Positions 24,401-36,400 of a DNA stretch of 64,000 nucleotides are shown here, one piece after another; position 1 is the stretch's first letter; every line of letters begins with the position of its first letter. The stretch is from Luidia sarsii (lineage: Eukaryota > Echinodermata > Asteroidea > Paxillosida > Luidiidae): positions 1,556,994 through 1,620,993 of the forward strand of contig OX465111.1 in the NCBI GenBank assembly GCA_949987565.1. The letters are read 5' to 3'. The notes below the pieces were generated by a model. The model did no database searches and was not told where the DNA came from. It saw only the letters and a list, made by a program, of their open reading frames with translations. The position numbers and the translations under genes are program-made.

Positions 24401-27400
24401 GCCGCCGTGGTTGTTGGGGCCGCCGTGGTAGTTGGGGCCTCAGTGGTTGTTGGGGCTGCAGTGGTTGTTGGGGCTGCAGTGGTTGTTGGGGCTGCAGTGG
24501 TTGTTAGGGCCGCCGTGGTTGTTGGGTCAGCAGTGGTTGTAGGGGCTGCCGTGGTTGTTGGGGCCACCGTGGTTGTTGGGTCAGCAGTGGTTGTAGGGGC
24601 TGCCGTGGTTGTTGGGGCCAACGTGGTAGTTGGGGCTGCCGTGGTTGTTGGGGCCACCGTGGTAGTCGGTGCTGCAGTGGTAGTTGGGGCCGCCGTGGTT
24701 GTTGGGGCTGCAGTGGTTGTAGGGGCTGCCGTGGTTGTTGGGGCATCAGTGGTAGTTAGGGCCTCAGTGGTAGTTGGGGCTGCAGTGGTTGTTGGGGCCG
24801 CCGTGGTAGTTGGTGCTGCAGTGGTAGTTGGGGCCGCAATGGTTGTTGGGGCTGCCGTGGTAGTTGGGGCCGCCGTGGTTGTTGGGGCTGCAGTGGCTGT
24901 TGGGGCCGCCGTGGTAGTTGGGGCCGCCGTGGTAGTTGGGGCCTCAGTGGTAGTTGGGGCAGCAGTGGTAGTAGGGGCAGCAGTGGTAGTTGGTGCTGCA
25001 GTGGTAGTTGGGGCCGCCGTGGTAGTTGGGGCTGCCGTGGTTGTTGGGGCCGCCGTGGTAGTTGGGGCTGCCGTGGTAGTTGGGGCCTCAGTGGTTGTTG
25101 GGGCTGCCGTGGTTGTTGGGGCCGCCGTGGTTGTTGGGTCAGCAGTGGTTGTAGGGGCTGCCGTGGTTGTTGGGGCCACCGTGGTTGTTGGGTCAGAAGT
25201 GGTTGTAGGGGCTGCCGTGGTTGTTGGGGCCACCGTGGTAGTTGGGGCCGCCGTGGTAGTTGGTGCTGCCGTGGTTGTTGGGGCTGCCGTGGTTGTTGGG
25301 GCTGCCGTAGTTGTTGGGGCCGCCGTGGTAGTTGGGGCTGCCGTGGTAGTTTGGGCCGCCGTGGTTGTTGAGGCTGCAGTGGTTGTTGGGGCCGCCGTAG
25401 TTGTTGGGACTGCAGTGGTTGTTGGGGCCGACGTGGTTGTTGGGGCTGCAGTGGTTGTCGGGGCTATAGTGGTAGTTGGGGCTGCAGTGGTTGTTGGGGC
25501 CGCCGTAGTTGTTGGGACTGCAGTGGTGGTTGGGGCCGCCGTGGTTGTTGGGGCTGCAGTGGTTGTTGGGGCCGCCGTAGTTGTTGGGACTGCAGTGGTG
25601 GTTGGGGCCGCCGTGGTTGTTGGGGCTGAAGTGGTAGTTGGGGCTGCCGTGGTAGTTGGGGCTGCCGTGGTAGTTGCTGCAGCTGTGGTAGTTGGGGCCG
25701 CCGTGGTTGTCTGTGCAGCGGTGGTTGTTAGAGCTACAAAAGTTGCAAGATATAAGTTTGAAGAAAACTGTTGGTTACCTCATTATTCTACAAATTGTCG
25801 ACACTTACAACAGGCTTCTACCCTTTTCATTCATGAGAACATGTTTTTAATCTGATTGCCTTTCATTCCCGACCCATTTCAATCTGTACTGACACTCGGT
25901 CACAATGTCAGTTCCTATCATCCCTCTCCTCTTCTTTCTCAAATACAGCTACTGCTGCTTTTACAACTACTGCATGTTTATTGATACAATTATGCCCAAA
26001 ACAAGGCTATAAAGCCACTGCAGGTTAAGGTCTAAGGAAGGAAGGAGACAGGGAGGAACTCTTAAAATGCGCAACATCAAACGAAGGTGGGAAACATGAA
26101 TTCCAAAGAGAAGCAAAACGTAGGTAGAAACTGTTCTGGTACCTCCTTGGACTACTACTTGAAAGAGACAGTGTGTATGGGTGAAAGGAGGCAAACACCA
26201 TGCGTGGTTGCTCGCTGAAATATTTTATCTGGGAGAACAAGTCAGCCAAACAATAGGAACAACTTCTATAGAAGTATCTATAGTGCACACTCAATACCAC
26301 TACCACAACACCTACTACCACTACTACTACTATTACTACTACAACTATTACTGCTACTGCTAGTGCTGCTGCTGCTGCAACTGAACTAATACTTCTAATA
26401 ATACTTCGACTTCTACGCTAGTGCTACTCTACTGCTACGTCTACTGTCTACTGTAATACTACTTCTTCAACTGCTTATAGTACTTCTACTTGTTTTTCCA
26501 AATTATTTACGCTTCAACAAGAACAACTACAACGACTACAATTACCACTTCTACTACTACATCTGCTTCTTTTTCTAGTATCATGTAAGCGCCAGGCTTT
26601 GTATCTCATTCAGTGTGACTGTCAGATTCCTTAACGCAGCAGACTCCACCAATGATTGTGTTCCCAGCGGGACTCGAGAGCCACTCCTAGTTGACTGTTC
26701 TCGTCCTTGATCTGGTCCGACCGTCATCCTGACACCCACGGTCTTTGCCGGTGACCGTGCTACTGTCCCTGCACCAACCAACCTCTAGACCAGTACGGTT
26801 GCCGCACTCCAGCCAGCAGGCCCGGCCAAACGCATGCCCCCAATGGAGTCTGCATGTCTCGGGAAAGGGTCATCGCTGGCTGAGTCTTCATCCGGAAATC
26901 CATGAGGAGCTCAGGGAGCCAGAAGAAGGTAGCGGCACAACCCAACTTGGAAAATTACAACCCTCCAACTATTAGGATTGGTCACTCTTGCCGCTGACAA
27001 TGTGGCCCTCACCAGCGGACAAAAGCGTATACGGTGTTGGCAATCGGCAGTGCGTACTCCATGTTTTGTGGCTTTACAGGGCTCGACCAAGTATTTGAAG
27101 GATTCTCTTCTTTCTCGTCTGACAATGCTGAATAATGATCAGCTTACTCTAGAGGGTTCTTTGTCAAGGTACTACGTTTGAGTTTGTGGCATTCGGTATG
27201 GTTCCTTGGTACAACCACGGTTTGATTAGCTTGGGCTGAAACAAAAGAGAGTGCTACTGTTTCTGAAAAGTGAGACATATGTAGCTATCTCTAAGCTTAC
27301 TAGCAACGAATTCCTGCAGTGCATATTAGATACATCTGTAGTTAATGGTTAAAAGATCTTCAGGGTAGGCCTAGGCATTATGTGACTACAGGTTGCATAG

Positions 27401-30400
27401 CGAAAGCAGTATACTATAATTCTGGAGCATCAAGGAAGAGGTGTCAGATTCCAAAAAACCAAAACGTCAAATTCCCTTTTACCTCAGGCCATGAGTGAAC
27501 AAAAGAGATCGTAATAGCGGAAGCATCTTACAAAGTCTTACTTTTAACAGGTGCACTTACTGCTCTTAGCTGACTAATGATTCATATTGAAGGCAACGGT
27601 ACCACTTTTGCTTCTTTTCATGAAGTGAGTTTTGGGTCAGCAAATCTTTCATTTCCTTTCACCCCCCCCCAAAAAAAAAAATACTGCCTGCATGGGCCAG
27701 ACTCATTGTTTAAAACCTTGAGAGTTACCAAAAGTTAGTGAACTATTTGTTAGCACAAAAGTAGGTAAAAATCAATATGTTGAGATAAAACTTACATGAT
27801 GCCGTGGTTGTTGGGGCTGCCGTGGTAGTTGGGGCCGCCGTGGTAGTTGGGGCTGCCGTGGTAGTTTGGGCTGCCGTAGTTGTTGGGGCTGCAGTGGTTG
27901 TTGGGGCCGCCGTGGTAGTTGGTGCTGAAGTTGTTGTTGGGGCTGCCGTGGTAGTTGGGGCCTCAGTGGTTGTTGGGGCCGCCGTGGATGTTGGGGCCGC
28001 CGTGGTTGTTGGGTCAGCAGTAGTTGTAGGGGCTGCCGTGGTTGTTGGGGCCACCGTGGTAGTTGGTGCTGCAGTGGTAGTTGGGGCCGCCGTGGTTGTT
28101 GGGGCTGCAGTGGTTGTTGGGGCCGCAGTAGTTGTTGGGGCTGCCGTGGTAGTTGGGGCCGCCGTAGTAGTTGGGGCCTCAGTGGTTGTTGGGGCTGCAG
28201 TAGTAGTTGGGGCCGCCGTGGTTGTTGGGGCTGCCGTGGTAGTTGGGGCCGCCGTGGTTGTTGGGGCTGCAGTGGTTGTTGGGGCTGCCGTGGTAGTTGG
28301 GGCTGCAGTGGTTGTTGGGGCATTAGTGGTAGTTAGGGCCTCAGTGGTAGTTGGGGCCGCCGTGGTTGTTGGGTCAGCAGTGGTTGTAGGGGCTGCCGTG
28401 GTTGTTGGGGCCGCCGTGGTTGTTGGGTCAGCAGTGGTTGTAGGGGCTGCCGTGGTTGTTGGGGCCACCGTGGTAGTTGGTGCTGCAGTGGTAGTTGGGG
28501 CCGCCGTGGTTGTTGGGGCTGCAGTGGTTGTTGGGGCCGCAGTAGTTGTTGGGGCTGCCGTGGTAGTTGGGGCCGCCGTAGTAGTTGGGGCCTCAGTGGT
28601 TGTTGGGGCTGCAGTAGTAGTTGGGGCCGCCGTGGTTGTTGGGGCTGCCGTGGTAGTTGGGGCTGCAGTGGTTGTTGGGGCCGCCGTGGTTGTTGGGGCC
28701 GCCGTGGTAGTTGGGGCTGCAGTGGTAGTTGGGGCTGCAGTGGTAGTTGGGGCTGCAGTGGTTGTTGGGGCCTCAGTGGTAGTTGGGGCTGCAGTGGTAG
28801 TTGGGGCTGCAGTGGTTGTTGGGGCCTCAGTGGTAGTTGGGGCTGCAGTGGTTGTAGGGGCCGCCGTGGTTGTAGGGGCTGCCGTGGTAGTTGGGGCTGC
28901 CGTGGTAGTTGGGGCTGCAGTGGTTGTTGGGGCCTCAGTGGTAGTTGGGGCTGCAGTGGTTGTTGGGGCTGCAGTAGTAGTTGGGGCCGCCGTGGTTGTT
29001 GGGGCTGCCGTGGTAGTTGGGGCTGCAGTGGTTGTTGGGGCCTCAGTGGTAGTTGGGGCTGCAGTGGTTGTTGGGGCTGCCGTGGTAGTTGGGGCTGCAG
29101 TGGTTGTTGGGGCCTCAGTGGTAGTTGGGGCTGCAGTGGTTGTAGGGGCCGCCGTGGTTGTAGGGGCTGCCGTGGTAGTTGGGGCTGCCGTGGTAGTTGG
29201 GGCTGCAGTGGTTGTTGGGGCCTCAGTGGTAGTTGGGGCAGCAGTGGTTGTTGGGTCAGCAGTGGTAGTTGGGGCTGCCGTTGTAGTTGGGGCCTCAGTG
29301 GTTGTTGGGGCTGCAGTGGTTGTTAGGGCCGCCGTGGTTGTTGGGTCAGCAGTGGTTGTTGGGGCTGTAGTGGTTGTTGGGGCCACCGTGGTAGTTGGGG
29401 CCGCCGTGGTAGTTGGGGCTGCCGTGGTTGTTGGGGCCGCCGTAGTTGTTGGGGCTGCCGTGGTTGTTGGGGCTGCCGTGGTAGTAGGGGCTTCCGTGGT
29501 AGTTGGGGCCGCCGTGGTAGTTGGGGCCGCCGTGGTTGTTGGGGCTTCCGTGGTAGTTGGGGCCGCCGTGGTAGTTGGGGCCGCCGTGGTTGTTGGGGCT
29601 GCAGTGGTTGTAGGGGCTGCCGTGGTTGTTGGGGCATCAGTGGTAGTTAGGGCCTCAGTGGAAGTTGGGGCTGCAGTGGTTGTTGGGTCCGCCGTGGTAG
29701 TTGGGGCTGCAGTGGTAGTTGGGGCTGCCGTGGTAGTTGGGGCCTCAGTGGTAGTTGGGGCCGCCGTGGTTGTTGGGGCTGCAGTGGTTGTAGGGGCTGC
29801 CGTGGTTGTTGGGGCATCAGTGGTAGTTAGGGCCTCAGTGGTAGTTGGGGCTGCAGTGGTAGTTGGGGCCGCCGTGGTAGTTGGGGCCTCAGTGGTTGTT
29901 GGGGCTGCAGTGGTAGTTGGGGCCGCCGTGGTAGTTGGGGCCTCAGTGGTAGTTGGGGCTGCAGTGGTAGTTGGGGCCGCCGTGGTAGTTTGGGCTGCAG
30001 TGGTAGTTGGGGCTGCAGTGGTAGTTGGGGCTGCCGTGGTAGTTGGGGCCTCAGTGGTTGTTGGGGCTGCAGTGGTAGTTGGGGCTGCCGTGGTTGTTGG
30101 GGCTGCAGTGGTTGTAGGGGCTGCCGTGGTTGTTGGGGCATCAGTGGTAGTTAGGGCCTCAGTGGTAGTTGGGGCTGCAGTGGTAGTTGGGGCCGCCGTG
30201 GTAGTTGGGGCCTCAGTGGTTGTTGGGGCTGCCGTGGTAGTTGGGGCCGCCGTGGTAGTTGGGGCCTCAGTGGTAGTTGGGGCTGCAGTGGTAGTTGGGG
30301 CAGCCGTGGTAGTTGGGGCTGCAGTGGTAGTTGGGGCTGCAGTGGTAGTTGGGGCTGCCGTGGTAGTTGGGGCCACCGTGGTAGTTGGGGCCGCCGTGGT

Positions 30401-33400
30401 AGTTGGTGCTGCGGTGGTAGTTGGGGCCGCCGTGGTAGTTGGGGCTGCCGTGGTTGTTGGGGTTTCCGTGGTTGCAGTGGTAGTTGGGGCCGCCGTGGTA
30501 GTTGGGGCTGCAGTGGTAGTTGGGGCTGCAGTGGTTGTTGGGGCTGCCGTGGTAGTTGGCGCTGCAGTGGTAGTTGGGGCCGCCGTGGTAGTTGGCGCTG
30601 CAGTGGTAGTTGGGGCCGCCGTGGTTGTTGGGGCTGCAGTGGTAGTTGGGGCTGCAGTGGTTGTTGGGGCCACCGTGGTTGTTGGGGCCGCCGTGGTTGT
30701 TGGGGCTGCCGTGGTAGTTGGGGCCGCCGTGGTAGTTGGGGCTGCAGTGGTTGTTGGGGCCGCCGTGGTAGTTGGGGCTGCAGTGGTAGTTGGGGCTGCC
30801 GTGGTTGTTGGGGCTGCAGTGGTTGTTGGGGCCGCCGTGGTAGTTGGGGCTGCAGTGGTAGTTGGGGCTGCCGTGGTTGTTGGGGCTGCAGTGGTTGTTG
30901 GGGCTGCCGTGGTAGTTGGGGCTGCAGTGGTTGTTGGGGCCGCCGTGGTTGTTGGGGCTGCAGTGGTTGTTGGGGCTGCCGTGGTAGTTTGGGCTGCCGT
31001 GGTAGTTGGGGCCGCCGTGGTAGTTGGGGCCGCCGTGGTTGTAGGGGCCGCAGTGGTTGTTGGGGCCGCCGTGGTTGTTGGGGCCGCCGTGGTTGTAGGG
31101 GCTGCCGTGGTAGTTGGGGCTGCCGTGGTTGTTGGGGCTGCCGTGGTAGTTGGGGCCGCCGTGGTAGTTGGGGCTGCCGTGGTTGTTGGGGCTGCCGTGG
31201 TAGTTGGGGCCGCCGTGGTAGTTGGGGCTGCCGTGGTTGTTGGGGCTGCCGTGGTAGTTGGGGCCGCCGTGGTAGTTTGGGCTGCAGTGGTTGTTGGGGC
31301 TGCCGTGGTAGTTGGGGCCGCCGTGGTAGTTGGGGCTGCCGTGGTTGTTGGGGCTGCCGTGGTAGTTGGGGCCGCCGTGGTAGTTGGGGCTGCCGTGGTT
31401 GTTGGGGCTGCCGTGGTAGTTGGGGCCGCCGTGGTAGTTGGGGCTGCCGTGGTTGTTGGGGCTGCCGTGGTAGTTGGGGCCGCCGTGGTAGTTGGGGCTG
31501 CCGTGGTTGTTGGGGCTGCCGTGGTAGTTGGGGCCGCCGTGGTAGTTGGGGCTGCCGTGGTTGTTGGGGCTGCCGTGGTAGTTGGGGCCGCCGTGGTAGT
31601 TGGGGCTGCCGTGGTTGTTGGGGCTGCCGTGGTAGTTGGGGCCGCCGTGGTTGTTGGGGCTGCCGTGGTTGTTGGGGCTGCCGTGGTAGTTGGGGCCGCC
31701 GTGGTTGTCTGGGCAGCCGTGGTAGTTGGGGCTGATGTGGTTGTTTCTGAAAATATTAAATAAGTAATATTACCCTTTGTCAGAGTATTTTTTTCACCAG
31801 TTCCATTATTCAACGTATACCGTTGCGGTGATTTATCTAACAAAAATAACGGTAAATACTACTTAAGTATTTGGGAAGTGCTGCATAGCTCAGATAAGCA
31901 AAAGCGGCGGTACATCGAACCAGATCTTTCGGATTCAAAGTTCTGTTTGCCATTTTTCAAAATTCGCTGAAAATTTCTGAGTCAGTTTTGCTAATTCCTA
32001 ATGTTAATTAGGACTGAGTTGCGCAGCCGGGTCCCGGCTGTAGAGAACGGTCACTCTCCGAAAAAGTTTGACGAAGTAGGGATAGACAGACGAGGTTTAC
32101 CATCAAAGGATCAGAATTTCATGCTGCCTCATATAAAGTGAGTTTTATAAAGTCGGACAAGAAAATTACCGTGTTAGCACTTGCAAACAATGAGGAGATA
32201 TATAGGAAGGTTTGCGGTGAACACCATGTATCAGGTCTCTTAAAGGAAGAGGTATGGTTCTGAAAAGAACCTGAGGGTAACTCGAGTTACCCTCTGGTTC
32301 TTTTCAGAACCATACCTCTTCCTTTAAGAGATCTGATACATGGTGTTCACCGCAAACCTTCCTATATTGATTCACCCACCATGCAAAGCCTTAAGTCTCA
32401 TTCATGAGGAGATATGTTAAAGATAGACACTCCTTGATAGGTAACCAGTGAAAACGCATCGGCGGTCGTCTGGCAAAGGTTCGATGAGAAAATGGTGAAA
32501 ATTGAAAGCCGCTGGTCTTAATGACTCAGACTCATTCTGAAAAAAAAAACCATTCGGCATCGTTTCTCAAATCAAAGCCCAGTGTCTCTTTCGTTGCGTG
32601 TTCCGATATGATACGGGTAGTTTAGTATAGAACAAGCACATGCTGGGATTCTTCAGCAGGTCACCCATGTATGCTCGAGCAGGGTGAACCAATGAACATA
32701 TTACACGGGTCGAAACAGAGGCCCTTTTCCAAAAACCCGGCTAGGGCTTCGGCTCCGGCTTCGTCTCTGTTATGCAGTTGAAGTTTCGGATTCTTTTTTA
32801 AAATGCAGTGTAACATTCGAACGCAAATACAAAGGCCTCTCGTTTTCGTGCTTGCCTTGTACTTGAAAATGGACGAAAGAAAGAAAGACAAAGCCGGAGT
32901 CTGAGCCAAAAGCCGGGTTTTGGAAAACGGCCCAAATTACACGTGTAGCACGATGGCCAAGTTTGCGTTGCGTACTGTAATACCGCAGTAGTAATACTAT
33001 GATGGACTCGTGTCCACATTTGGAAGTTTCCGAGTGTAAGTTTCGACTCGTGGGTTGAACTGTAAGGTGAACATTTACCGAAGGAATAAAAAAAAACCAC
33101 TGGCAGACAATTCAATGAAAAACCGACTGACTGATCCGATTGACTCAATACTTCTTACGCCAATCTTGACAATCTTACGCAATCGTTTTTTTCTGGCCAG
33201 AGGGTCGTGTGTCATTAGAACACTAAGTAGGCCCACAGGCGCAAAAACTTAACATTAATTTTAAGAAAGAAAACTCAGCATTTTGTATTGGAGCTGCCTA
33301 TTCTAGATGCATGTTGACAGTTGTTAGTGCTGACAGGAATTGTTAACTAGTGCCGCCCAGTGGGCATGACACAGCTAAATAGAAAATGGCCTTGCACTGG

Positions 33401-36400
33401 CTATGAATGCACGATGTAATGGAATGTATGTATGCAAGAGCCCAGACTAGGCGGTAGCTTGAATGGAATATGCAAATTGACGAGGTACCAAGGAGTTCCC
33501 AAGTCTAACCGTTTTTTCCCGCCAAACAAATAAAGGAGAAAACTGCACTGGAACTGTGGAACTATTTTTTTTTAATGGGCCAAGAAAACTTTCACTGGAC
33601 CGGGACTGGGAACCTTTGAACAATTTTGAAAAAATGGCAAAATAACTGTGAACCTAAGACCTCTGGTTTTGCTTACCACCGCTATCTGAGTGAGCTATCC
33701 AGCCCTTAGATAAAAAAATACTAATCCCAAGTCTCTCTATCTCTAGGTGTAGTATCGTCGTCGACGGTCATGTCACATAGCCAAACTCTTCCTTAAAACG
33801 GCCAGGGCATCGTGGTGTCAACGTCCAGTTCTATACCCACCGGTTGGCTCTCTATGGCCGTCTACGAAATGAAGGCTTAGGCCGGGGCTTAGGCTTCGGT
33901 CATATTTATCTCACTCGTTATAATATAACAGAAAAACAAGCGTTTGGCCCCAGTTTCTTGTGGAATACACTGTACCTATCAAGCCAACAAACCTTCAAAG
34001 TCGGAAACAAACCACAACCTGGATTTTCAGGTTTTGTCAGACGGAAACGAAGCCTGAGCCCGAGCCTAAGCCTTCATTTCGAAAACGGCCTATAATGTTT
34101 GGGCGTCATTATATAACTCACGCATGCAAGCCCTACCAGCCACTGAGCAAATCTGAGGTTTTGATAGAAAGGACAGTCTAAGGAAAACTTGGAACATCTC
34201 CCAACAGCAGATTGGATGCAAGCATAGGGACAGAAGGGTACACGGCTTTTTCTCAAGATTTGGTTGAGGACTTCTGTTCATTTTGATCTTCAGCAAAGAA
34301 AATGCAACCACAAAGGAGACAATTCAACGGTAATTGGAAATCTAAATGCTTCGATTCTTATAAGGTCCCACCACTGAACATGAAGAATGATGTTCCTTTG
34401 CTCGTTACCCTGTTAATAAAGCACCCACAGCCGATTTCAAGAAAAGTTGCCTTAAAGTTACGCAACTTATAAAATGTTGCGCAAGTCTTGCGCCACAAAG
34501 ACTCTTTTCAGCAATATTTATCAAAGGCAGCAAAAATGCTGCGTAAAAGTTACGCAACAAAATGTTGCAACATTTACAATCGGCAGCTGGTCCAGAGTGG
34601 CTATGGAATAAAAATACCCAGACTTGGGAATAAAGAATCAACTTGCTCCGGTCTACTCAACTATCTTACAAACATTGGTCAGTCCAGGAAACGTACCTCT
34701 CCTTTGGGAACAAGTCTTAGCTTTATCCCAATTCCAAAAGGAAAAGAGAGCAGTCATTCCGACATCCATCACCTGTTCATTTATGGAGTGCTTATATAGA
34801 AAGGGTGACTTTGAGTAGATTGGTAGGTCAAAAATAGGGAACCAATTCAACCCAATTCGGATAAGATTTGAAGGTTTGTACGGTGGAGATACCGAGTAGG
34901 AGGTTTGCGGGGACATCACGCATATCATCTCTTAAGAGAAGGTTTATGGCTCTGAAAAGAGCTGGTAACTCAGCGTTTCGGGTAGCCTGTGGTGTACTCT
35001 ACCAATAATCAGGAGACTGTACCCATACCAACTTGCCTATCGAATGTATAATAGGGGGTGTATATTTAGACAATGCGATGTAGCCGACCAGCAGTCGAGC
35101 AGCATGGGCTTCGTTAGATCTTTGTTCCTAGAATATTCAAGCGAATTCACTAAGAATGTGACAAAAATTCTGTCCCCAATACCTATTTCCATTGGTGCTC
35201 ATCCCCATATCGTACTTTTCCTTTACACGATTGCTTACATTAGGACATTGTTGCGTCAAATTGAAGAGCCTATACGGTCTGAAGAGAGAGTGGTTAGTAC
35301 TGGTACCTCCCTAGTAGAATAGCGTGCTTTATTTGCCCGCCCTCTATTGTGTCCCCAGTGGTGGTCTAAATGGTAATGAGAACTGTTCTGTCATTAAGCT
35401 ACGCAGACAATACTGCCATCACTGGGATCCTGAATGACACTAACGTAGCTTCTACCCTATAATAATAACATAACATCTATATGGCGCTTAGGCTTAATAC
35501 GGCTGTTTCTAAGCGCACCAATGTCTGTCAACAAAATTCAAATCAGAACATGGGTAAATACATAAAACACAAAACAACAAAAGAGGTCAAACGTACAACA
35601 TCCTATCTGTCCTTCGTTCACGATTTTGTGGAACGGTGTGACGTGTAAGACTTGGAATTAAATCTCTCCTAAACGAGAGAAGAAGTGTGTGATTTTAGAA
35701 AGAGATGTCATGGTCACCATCTCATAAAAGTTGTTGATGTGTTATACAGGTTGATCAAGTACAACGCGTCAATTAGTACCTTGGTATACAACCAATTTCG
35801 AATACGCTGGACTGGTCAGAAAAAACACACAAATTGAATGATCTACAGTGTGTGACGAAGGGGGAGCAATCGTGACCGGACGAGGCAGTGGATTAGAGGC
35901 CTGACTGGGACGGGTAGAGGACGGTATGGGTGAGGGTTTAGCCACTCCATCGGCCTATCAGCAAAAAGTCGTGTCCGGATTGGACTTATCGACTGACCTG
36001 GTCAATTTAACCGGGCAGAAGTTGGTCGGTTAAACTACCCACTGGAGTCGGGTAAGTTACCTGGGAGGAAAACTTCCTGGGCTGTCCGCACTGGACTTAA
36101 AATGATCAATCTACCCATTTTCTCGGTTAGTTTACCCATTTTAAGTCCAGTGCGGACGCGGCTTAAGTTGCCACTCGCAACTCTCAACGAACCTGCAAGA
36201 TAGGATTTCTGGCCCACGGTCTATATCCGTTAGGTCCAAACGGGAGCGAACCGCCCTAACGGGCGTTATTGTACAACACACAAGGGGCACCGACCAAGCA
36301 GTGGAGACCGCCCGGCCGTGTGCTGAAGGTCCATGCTCTGCCCGGCTAATACACGGGTTCACGCCACAGGAGACATTGCCAACAGAGACGAGTCCTGTCC

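Noticed and set aside
16296..27181. Short open frames repeated in each mucin intron (for example 16,296-16,690, 21,690-22,084, 26,581-26,975)
   Set aside because: They recur only because the intron is duplicated. They overlap on both strands, show no domain, and have the same changes as the surrounding noncoding DNA.
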